The notes under the pieces are model-generated. The model worked only from the letters and a program-made list of their open reading frames with translations. It did not search any database and was not told where the DNA came from. 22,452 nt of DNA. Origin: a bacterium (GTDB lineage Bacteria; Bacteroidota; Bacteroidia; Bacteroidales; Muribaculaceae). Location of the stretch: contig SFWW01000007.1 in the NCBI GenBank assembly GCA_004559845.1, forward strand, positions 1 to 22,452, given 5' to 3'. The position numbers were made by a program, and so were the translations under genes. Each line of letters starts with the position of its first letter. The stretch's first letter is position 1. Positions 15,840 through 22,452 of this stretch are shown one piece after another.

Positions 15840-18251
15840 ATGAGAAAATCAATTACCTTTATTCTTTTTGCCTTTATGGCTGTGTGTGGGGTGCAAGCAA
15901 GCGATGTGGTTCTGCTGCAAGGCACGGAATACACTGTTGACACCCTGTTCCATAATCAAATCGGACCGGGCACCACACAAACTTCGTTATGGTTGCGCAA
16001 TGCTGCCTCTATGGATGCCCTGCGCGTGTTCTACACCACGATGGATATGACCAACCCCTATCTTTCGCTCAAAGGCGTGTGTGCCACCGACAAATTGGCG
16101 GGCAACGAGCGCATCTCGGGTATGGCAGAGCGCAAGTCGCAACCCGGCGCACGCTATTTCGTGGGAGTGAATGGCGACTTTTTCAGCACCTCCGGCGCCA
16201 CCGGTCGCGGCGTGTCGATTGTTGGCTCTCCGGTGGGTTCTACGGTGGTGGATGGCGTGGTGTATCGTGCCCGCAACAATGCCAAACTCTATAAAAATTT
16301 TGTGGTGGCTACCGATGGCCAACTCTATGCCCAACCGTTTTTCTTCGGTGGTACGGTGGTGGCTACCGATGGCTCACAAGCCACATTGGGTGGTATTAAC
16401 ACCAATAGCAATGAAAGCGCTGCATCGAATCAAAATAAGGTGACCATCTACAACGACCTTTACTACGGCTCCACCAATCAAACCAATGGCTATGAAGTGG
16501 CTGCCGTGTTGGTGGAAGGCGAAAAGTTTGAAACTGCCAAGCCTTTTAAAATGCGCATAGTGGGTGCTCCTTCCGATGCCGGCGATATGACCATCGAAAA
16601 AGGACAATATGTGCTCTTTGGACATGGCACCGCTAAGGCGTTTATCCAAAACCTGAAAGATGGTGATGTGGTGACCGTAACCCCATCGTGGACCCACAAT
16701 GGCGTGTCGGTAGAGCCCTACCAAATTGTGTCGGGCAACCCGAAAATTTTGGAAGATGGCATCACCCTGCAAAGTGAAGCCGACCGTGGCGATGCCAGCT
16801 CGCGTCAGCCTCGCGCCGCTATCGGCTATGGCGACGGTGGCAAAAAGGCATATTTTATGGTGGTTGACGGGCGTTCGTCAATTTCCAGCGGTGTGCGCAC
16901 CACTTGGTTGGGCGATATCATGCGCTATGCCGGAGCCACCGATGGCATCAATGTGGACGGTGGCGGCTCTGCCGTGCTCTACACCAGCACCTTAGGCATC
17001 CGCAATAAGCCCAGCGACGGTGTGGAGCGTGCTGATGGCAATGGATTCTATGTGGTGAGTTCTGCTCCCGACGACGATGAAATTGCCTCCATTCGCTTTG
17101 TTGACTTTTCGTTGAAATTCCCCAAATATGGTGTCTACACCCCCAAATTCTATGGCTACAACCAATATGGTATGCTCGTGAGCCAAGATGTGAAGGGTGT
17201 GCAATTGAAGTGCGACCCATCGCTCGGAAGTGTGATAGGCGACACCACATTCTATGCCGACGGCTCTGTGCGTGAAGGCTTGCTCACCGCCACCTACAAT
17301 GGCGCGACGGTGACCAGCACCGTGCAAATCATTGATGCGGTGGATGCTATCAATATCACCAACGATTCCATCATTAATGACAGCTACAAAGAATATCCCG
17401 TGTCGGTGCAAACCACAGTGGGCGAAAATGAAATGAACATCAGTCCGATGGCGCTCACTTGGAAGAGCCTCGATGAGTCGATTGTTACCATCGGTGAGAA
17501 CACCGGTATTCTGAAAGGTGTGCGCAATGGCACGGCTTTGGTGGTGGGTGCTCTCGGCGAGATGGCCGACACCATGATTGTGAATGTGGAAATCCCCACC
17601 GCCCATGTGATGCCGATGGACCCGAATTTGGATATCACTACTTGGAAAATTTCGCAAACCGGCGGCAAGAATGCCGTAGCCACTGCCGTGGGCGATGGCA
17701 TCGACTATGTGTATACCGGTGCATCGGGTCGTAGCCCGAAGATTGTGCTGAGCAAAACACTCCGCCTTTGGAGTTTGCCCGACGCTATTCGCCTGACCAT
17801 CAATCCGGGCGAAGCTCCGGTGAAGAATGTGGTGCTCGGTGTGCGACCTAATGGAGGCGCTATGAGTTACCAAACCATCACCCCCGAAGCCATCACCCCC
17901 AACGAAAATTTGGTGATTGAATTGCCCACTTCCGACTATTGCGATGCCACCGATATGGCGAACTTCCCCATCGTGTTGAGTTCTATTCAGCTCAATATGA
18001 ACACTTCCACCACCGGTAAGCAGTACCACATGGTGTTTAGTGGGTTGGAAACCGTTTACAATGCTGTGGAAGAAAAAGCTATCCCCGGCGATATCAATGC
18101 CGACGGTGTGCTGAATGTGTCTGACGTAACCGTTCTCATTAATGTGATTTTGGGTAATGAACCCGGCGAACTTTCGGTGTGCGACCTGAATGCCGACAGC
18201 CAAGTGAATGTGAGCGATGTGACGACACTCATCAATATGATTTTGAATTAA
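15840..18251 (+). CDS. Secreted phosphodiester glycosidase (NAGPA/DUF2233) with Ig-like domain and dockerin-like tail, paralog 1
   Basis: Predicted to release a sugar held in phosphodiester linkage, as the mammalian 'uncovering enzyme' does for GlcNAc-phospho-mannose. 803 residues: signal peptide about 1-20; phosphodiester glycosidase domain about 40-410 with the family motifs VNGDFF (110-115), SGNP (298-301), PRAAIG (324-329), VDGRSS (342-347), NVDGGGS (371-377) and NKPSDGVER (389-397), all intact. A bacterial Ig-like (Big2-type) domain lies at about 515-586 (ALTWKSLDESIVTI..GILKGVRNG). A beta-sandwich-like module of about 595-745 is strongly conserved in the next gene. The dockerin-like tail is 748-803. 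First gene of an apparent three-gene operon. The natural substrate is unknown: teichoic acid, phosphorylated capsule, phosphomannan or host glycans are possible. Confidence 0.93.
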   Translation: MRKSITFILFAFMAVCGVQASDVVLLQGTEYTVDTLFHNQIGPGTTQTSLWLRNAASMDALRVFYTTMDMTNPYLSLKGVCATDKLAGNERISGMAERKSQPGARYFVGVNGDFFSTSGATGRGVSIVGSPVGSTVVDGVVYRARNNAKLYKNFVVATDGQLYAQPFFFGGTVVATDGSQATLGGINTNSNESAASNQNKVTIYNDLYYGSTNQTNGYEVAAVLVEGEKFETAKPFKMRIVGAPSDAGDMTIEKGQYVLFGHGTAKAFIQNLKDGDVVTVTPSWTHNGVSVEPYQIVSGNPKILEDGITLQSEADRGDASSRQPRAAIGYGDGGKKAYFMVVDGRSSISSGVRTTWLGDIMRYAGATDGINVDGGGSAVLYTSTLGIRNKPSDGVERADGNGFYVVSSAPDDDEIASIRFVDFSLKFPKYGVYTPKFYGYNQYGMLVSQDVKGVQLKCDPSLGSVIGDTTFYADGSVREGLLTATYNGATVTSTVQIIDAVDAINITNDSIINDSYKEYPVSVQTTVGENEMNISPMALTWKSLDESIVTIGENTGILKGVRNGTALVVGALGEMADTMIVNVEIPTAHVMPMDPNLDITTWKISQTGGKNAVATAVGDGIDYVYTGASGRSPKIVLSKTLRLWSLPDAIRLTINPGEAPVKNVVLGVRPNGGAMSYQTITPEAITPNENLVIELPTSDYCDATDMANFPIVLSSIQLNMNTSTTGKQYHMVFSGLETVYNAVEEKAIPGDINADGVLNVSDVTVLINVILGNEPGELSVCDLNADSQVNVSDVTTLINMILN
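18087..18248 (+). other. Dockerin-like tail (phosphodiester glycosidase 1)
   Basis: Loops DINADGVLNVSD and DLNADSQVNVSD with the linker ILGNEPGELSVC. The second loop has Ser in place of the usual Gly at position 6. The NEPGEL linker differs from the DPTYSD type in the three genes upstream. Confidence 0.87.
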
Positions 18252-18286
18252 CCCCTCATTGATTAATCTTCTAAATTAACATAAAC

Positions 18287-20659
18287 ATGAATCTGAAAAC
18301 CAATCTTTTGGCTTTGATGCTGGCGGGTGCCACCGCCTTTGGAACACAAGCGAAGGGCACCTGCGATGTGGTGGGTACGATTTACACCGTGGATACCACT
18401 TTCCACGCCTATATCGGGCCGGGCACCACACAAACTTCACTTTTGCTGCAAAGCGGACTGAAGCATTTGCGGGTGTTCTACACCACAGTGGATTTGAATA
18501 ATCCCTATATCAAAATCCGCTCGGTGAGCGGCACCGATAAAATGGCGGGCGGCGAAACCGTTTCGCAAATGAGTATTCGTAAGTCGGAACCCGGTCAGCG
18601 CTACTTTGTGGGCGTGAACGGCGACTTTTGGTACACTGCAGGCACCACCATGCGTGGCGAATCGATGGTGGGTGCTCCCATCTCTTCGTCGATGGCGAAG
18701 GGCGTGATTTATCGAGGATTGAATGGCTCGGAAATACAATACACCATTGATGCCAACCAAGTGCCGAATATCGGTAGCGTTACTTTCGGTGGCACAGTGG
18801 TGGGGCCGAACGGGCAAGCAAAAATTGGCGGTATCAACACCAATGGCGCCACCAATAATGCCATTACCCTCTATAATCCCACCTATTTTGCCGGTACCAA
18901 CGAAACCGGCGTTACCGAAGTGCAGGTGCGCTATGTGAATGGCGAACAATCGTTTGCCTTCGACACAGCTTGCGAATTGGAAGTGGTGAACACGCCAAGC
19001 AGCGACGGTGATATGGATATCCCGGCGCAAGGCCTGGTGCTCACCGGAAAAGGTACGGCGGCAGCGTTTATTGCCGGACTGCAACCCGGCGACCGACTCA
19101 CGCTCACGCTCAATGCTTTCATCGATGGCAAGAGTTTTGTACCCACCGAAATCGTGTCGGGCAACCCTTGGGTGCTCCGCAATGGTGCAGTGGTCAACAA
19201 TGGCGATGCTTCGGTGCATCCGCGCACGGTGCTGGGCTTTAGCGAGGATAAGCAAAAAGTGATTTTCTTGGTGGTGGACGGACGCTCCACACTGAGCGAT
19301 GGTGCCACCACGGCAGCTCTGGGCTCTTTGATGAAATATGCCGGTGCCCACATGGCGATTAATGTGGATGGTGGCGGCTCCACTTGCCTCTACTCCAGCG
19401 CGTTGGGTGTGCGCAATCGCCCCAGCGACGGTCGTGAACGCGCCGACTGCAATGGCATCTTCGCCGTGAGCGAGGCGCCCGACGACGATGAAGTGGCAAG
19501 TATAGCCTACGTCGACTTTTCGCTGAAATTGCCGAAATATGGAATGTATACGCCCAAATTCTATGGCTACAATAAATATGGTATGCTGGTGAACACCGAC
19601 CTGAAGGGAGTGAAACTTTCGTGTCCGGAAGCATTGGGACACATTGTGGGCGACACCATGTTCTATGCCGATGGCTCACTCGCTGAAGGCGTGCTCACTG
19701 CCACCTACGGAGAGATGTCGACCACCATTGTGGCGTGTGTGCAAAATTCAGTGGATGCCATCCGTATTGTGAACGATTCTATCATCAACGACACTTATCG
19801 CGACTATGCCATCGATGTGGAAAGTGTGGTGGGCGAAACCGTGATGCCCATCAATCCGGCTGCCCTCTCTTGGGTGAGTAGCGATGAATCTGTGGTGGTA
19901 GTGGATGAACTCACCGGCGTGCTCCGTGGCGTGCAAAATGGCGAAGCCTATGTGATTGGCACCCTCGGCGAGGTGGCTGATACCATGAAGGTGATTGTGG
20001 AGCGTCCCACCGCTCGATTGATGCCTTTGGACCCGAATTTGGATGTTGCAACTTGGAAGATTTCGCAAACCGGCGGTAAGGATGCCGTAGCCACGGCTGT
20101 GGGCAATGGTATCGACTATGTATACACCGGCGCCTCGGGTCGTAGCCCGAAAATTGTGCTGAGCAAAACGATTCGGGTGTGGAGTCTTCCCGAAGCGCTG
20201 CAAATCGTTTTCAATCCGGGTGAAGCACCGGTGAAAAATGTGGTGCTGGGTTTGCGCGCCAATGGAGGCAGTATGACCTATCAAACCATTGAGTTTGAGG
20301 GCTTGCAAGCCAACACCGACTACACCATCTATCTGCCCACTTCTGCGTGGATGGATGCCGAGAATATGGGCAGTTATCCCATCGTGTTGAGTTCAATCCA
20401 ATTCAATATGAACACTTCCACCACCGGTAAGCAGTACCACATGTTGTTTAAGAGTTTCGACGGAGTTTACAAGGTGCCTGTGGAGGCTATCCCCGGCGAT
20501 GTGAACGGCGATGGCGTGGTGAATGTGAGCGATGTCACTTCTCTGATTAATGTGATTTTGGGCAATGAACCCGGCGAACTCGCCATTTGCGATATCAATG
20601 CCGACGGCGAGCTGAATGTGAGCGATGTGACAGCCCTCATCAATAGTATTTTGGATTAA
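18287..20659 (+). CDS. Secreted phosphodiester glycosidase (NAGPA/DUF2233) with Ig-like domain and dockerin-like tail, paralog 2
   Basis: Tandem paralog of the preceding gene (790 residues), starting 35 bases after it. Signal peptide about 1-22 (TAFGTQA). Family motifs are intact: VNGDFW (110-115), SGNP (291-294), HPRTVLG (311-317, the fuller form of the Arg-Thr motif), VDGRST (330-335), NVDGGGS (359-365) and NRPSDGRER (377-385). The Ig-like domain (ALSWVSSDESVVVVDELTG), beta-sandwich module and dockerin-like tail (735-790) follow in the same order as in paralog 1. The C-terminal modules are much more alike than the catalytic ones, including 41 identical bases (20403-20443 against 17992-18032). 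Loops around residues 145-205 differ, which may mean different substrate preference. Confidence 0.93.
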   Translation: MNLKTNLLALMLAGATAFGTQAKGTCDVVGTIYTVDTTFHAYIGPGTTQTSLLLQSGLKHLRVFYTTVDLNNPYIKIRSVSGTDKMAGGETVSQMSIRKSEPGQRYFVGVNGDFWYTAGTTMRGESMVGAPISSSMAKGVIYRGLNGSEIQYTIDANQVPNIGSVTFGGTVVGPNGQAKIGGINTNGATNNAITLYNPTYFAGTNETGVTEVQVRYVNGEQSFAFDTACELEVVNTPSSDGDMDIPAQGLVLTGKGTAAAFIAGLQPGDRLTLTLNAFIDGKSFVPTEIVSGNPWVLRNGAVVNNGDASVHPRTVLGFSEDKQKVIFLVVDGRSTLSDGATTAALGSLMKYAGAHMAINVDGGGSTCLYSSALGVRNRPSDGRERADCNGIFAVSEAPDDDEVASIAYVDFSLKLPKYGMYTPKFYGYNKYGMLVNTDLKGVKLSCPEALGHIVGDTMFYADGSLAEGVLTATYGEMSTTIVACVQNSVDAIRIVNDSIINDTYRDYAIDVESVVGETVMPINPAALSWVSSDESVVVVDELTGVLRGVQNGEAYVIGTLGEVADTMKVIVERPTARLMPLDPNLDVATWKISQTGGKDAVATAVGNGIDYVYTGASGRSPKIVLSKTIRVWSLPEALQIVFNPGEAPVKNVVLGLRANGGSMTYQTIEFEGLQANTDYTIYLPTSAWMDAENMGSYPIVLSSIQFNMNTSTTGKQYHMLFKSFDGVYKVPVEAIPGDVNGDGVVNVSDVTSLINVILGNEPGELAICDINADGELNVSDVTALINSILD
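20495..20656 (+). other. Dockerin-like tail (phosphodiester glycosidase 2)
   Basis: Loops DVNGDGVVNVSD and DINADGELNVSD with the linker ILGNEPGELAIC, the same linker type as in paralog 1. Ligand positions are intact in both loops. Confidence 0.87.
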
Positions 20660-20683
20660 TCTCTCTATCTCTTTTCCGTGGAT

Positions 20684-22452
20684 ATGACCAAGAAAATCAT
20701 GTTATGGATATTAGCGTGTGGCGCTCTGGTGGGCGCCAACGCTTCTTCCTTGCAATATAATGTGCGAGGCACGGTGTTCAATACCGACACTTTGTTTCAT
20801 GCGATGCTGGGACCGGGCACTTCGCAAACATCATTGCTGATGCGCGCCGAAGATGGCAGGCAAATGTATGTGTACTACGCCAAAATCGACCTCACGAATC
20901 CCTATATTGCTTTCCGAACGGTGATGGGCAACGACCATATTGCCGGCACCGAAACCGTTAGAAGTATGTCGGAGCGCAAGTCAAAACCGGGCGAAAGGTA
21001 TTTCTTGGGCGTGAACGGCGACTTTTTCTACACTTCGGGCACCACTACGCGAGGCGAGTCGATGGTGGGTATCCCTATCGGACCCTGTGTGGTGGAGGGC
21101 GAAATTTTTAAGGCGAACACCAACTCCGATTTCACGCAATTTGTGCTCGATGCCCATCAGCAAAATCCCATCATCGGAAGCACGGTGTTTTCCGGTTCGG
21201 TAACCAATGCCGGAGGCTCTTCCGTGGCAATCGATGGTGTGAATTTGGTGGGATTGGGCGCCAACAATAGTGTGGTGCTCTACAATAGCCATTTTTTTGC
21301 CGGCACCAATCTTCCTTCGGGAGAGGGCGAAATAGCGCTCAGATTGGCAGAAGGCGAATCGTTTGTGATTGGCCGACCGATCAAAATGGTGGCTGTGGGC
21401 GCGCCATCCTCTGCGGGCGATATGGATATCCCTGCCGACGGTTTCGTGCTCCACGGCAGAGGTTCGGGCAGCGCTTTTGTGAATGGCTTGACCGATGGCG
21501 ATTCTATCACCGTGGAATTTCATGCCACAATCGATGGCAAGGAGGTGTTTCCGCACACCATGATGTCGAGTTGGCCCAATAGCCTTCGCAACGGCGAAGT
21601 GACCGAAACGGAATATCTGCTCGAAGAATTCGGCACCAATCAGCCCGTTACGGCTGTGGCGATTGCTGACGAAGGAAAAACCATTATGTTTCTCACCATT
21701 GATGGCCGTTCGGCTATTTCAAGCGGTGCTCGCACCACCGAAATCGCCGACTTGCTACGCTTGCTGGGTGCCACCGATGCTGTGAATATGGATAGTGGTG
21801 GCTCTTCTACATTCTATTCGAGCACGCTGGGCGTGCGCAATGTGCCTTCCGATGGCGCAGAACGCCCGGACGGGAATGGCATTTTTGCCGTTTACACCGC
21901 CCCCGACGATAGCACGATTGCATCTATTGCTTTTGTGGATTGGGTGGCAAAGGTGCCGAAATATGGCATCTATCGCCCGAAATTTTATGGCTACAACCCA
22001 TACGGCTTGCTCATCGACACCGATGTGCAGGGTGTGAAGGTGTCGTGTCCGGCATCAGTGGGAGAGATGACGGATTCACTCACCTTTTATGCCTCGGGCA
22101 AAGGCGATGCGCTGCTCACAGCCACGCTGGGCAACCTTTCCGCCACAGTGCCGGTGCAAGTGCTGGGCGAAGGCGAGCATATCCATATCGTGAACGATTC
22201 CATCATCACCGACACGTTTAAAGAATATGTGGTGGATGTGGAAAATACGTTTGATGGCGTTATGTGCAAGGTGAATCCCGCTGCTCTGTCGTGGAGTAGC
22301 AGCGATGAATCGGTGGCTACGATTGATGCCGCAACCGGAGTGCTGAAAGGCGAGAACGATGGTGTGGCTTATGTGGTGGGCACCCTTGGCGAAATGGCGG
22401 ACACCTTGAAGGTGATTGTGGAACGCCCCACCGCCCACGTGATGCCGATGGA
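20684..22452 (+). CDS. Phosphodiester glycosidase-like (NAGPA/DUF2233) paralog 3, altered signature residues, cut by window edge
   Basis: The frame opens at ATG 20684, 24 bases after the previous stop, and stays open to the window end (589 codons plus two bases). Signal peptide about 1-20 (ALVGANA then SSLQYN). The domain order matches the first two paralogs up to the Ig-like domain (ALSWSSSDESVATIDAATG), breaking off at the start of the C-terminal module. LGVNGDFF (108-115) is kept, but SGNP is SSWP (295-298), the PRTxxG motif is PVTAVA (321-326, Arg and Gly lost), and NVDGGGS is NMDSGGS (368-374). NVPSDGAER (386-394) is kept. It may be catalytically weak, differently specific, or a binding protein. 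A dockerin-like tail is expected beyond the edge but not seen. A signal peptide starting at Met6 is also possible. Confidence 0.9.
   Translation, partial: MTKKIMLWILACGALVGANASSLQYNVRGTVFNTDTLFHAMLGPGTSQTSLLMRAEDGRQMYVYYAKIDLTNPYIAFRTVMGNDHIAGTETVRSMSERKSKPGERYFLGVNGDFFYTSGTTTRGESMVGIPIGPCVVEGEIFKANTNSDFTQFVLDAHQQNPIIGSTVFSGSVTNAGGSSVAIDGVNLVGLGANNSVVLYNSHFFAGTNLPSGEGEIALRLAEGESFVIGRPIKMVAVGAPSSAGDMDIPADGFVLHGRGSGSAFVNGLTDGDSITVEFHATIDGKEVFPHTMMSSWPNSLRNGEVTETEYLLEEFGTNQPVTAVAIADEGKTIMFLTIDGRSAISSGARTTEIADLLRLLGATDAVNMDSGGSSTFYSSTLGVRNVPSDGAERPDGNGIFAVYTAPDDSTIASIAFVDWVAKVPKYGIYRPKFYGYNPYGLLIDTDVQGVKVSCPASVGEMTDSLTFYASGKGDALLTATLGNLSATVPVQVLGEGEHIHIVNDSIITDTFKEYVVDVENTFDGVMCKVNPAALSWSSSDESVATIDAATGVLKGENDGVAYVVGTLGEMADTLKVIVERPTAHVMPM

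Noticed and set aside
16992..18203. Long minus-strand open frames (about 400 codons here, and a similar one at 18437-19642)
   Set aside because: They are antisense to the NAGPA paralogs, are rich in His, Arg and Ile as mirror frames of these repeats usually are, and show no domain or start signal.
12001..20656. Dockerin-like tails as Type IX secretion C-terminal domains
   Set aside because: The tails are two EF-hand loops with acidic ligands; the beta-sandwich pattern and motifs of T9SS C-terminal domains are absent. A sorting role is not excluded, but the T9SS label is not supported.

Overview
The window comes from a Bacteroidales bacterium, most likely a gut Prevotellaceae or Muribaculaceae member. 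That placement rests on a SusC/SusD pair, lipoprotein signal peptides with Cys20, AT-rich leaders without Shine-Dalgarno sequences, TTTG-N20-TAnnTTTG-type promoters, and C-terminal dockerin-like tags. The family level is inference. No rRNA, tRNA, CRISPR array, transposase or integrase was seen.

Layout. (a) 1-1164, minus strand: a TrpB-like (TrpB2-type) tryptophan synthase beta chain, cut by the left edge. (b) 1165-1626: a divergent intergenic region with one promoter per direction. (c) 1627-9501, plus strand: a four-gene envelope operon made of a SusC/RagA TonB-dependent transporter, a SusD-like lipoprotein, an unrecognised lipoprotein and a PKD-domain lipoprotein, ending in a perfect 11-bp terminator hairpin. 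(d) 9605-12163: a secreted GHL10 (DUF187-type) glycoside hydrolase-like protein with Fn3-like modules and a dockerin-like tail. (e) 12467-13858 and 14033-15415: two paralogous secreted proteins of unknown family, both with the dockerin-like tail, separated by a strong terminator. (f) 15416-15839: an intergenic region with a hairpin, a 61-bp repeat present twice, each copy carrying a palindrome, and a promoter. (g) 15840-22452: three tandem paralogs of secreted phosphodiester glycosidase (NAGPA/DUF2233) proteins. The first two end in dockerin-like tails and the third is cut by the right edge.

Working model (inference). This is a polysaccharide-utilisation-type locus. Surface lipoproteins and SusC capture and import a glycan, GHL10 cleaves it, and the NAGPA paralogs remove sugars held in phosphodiester linkage, as in teichoic acids, phosphorylated capsules, phosphomannan or host GlcNAc-phospho-mannose. 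Five complete secreted proteins here share an almost identical two-EF-hand dockerin-like tail, although no cohesin is present. That suggests a common anchoring or assembly partner encoded elsewhere. The third NAGPA paralog has lost several family signature residues and may be a non-catalytic binding version. No dedicated regulator (HTCS, SusR, ECF/anti-sigma pair) lies in the window.
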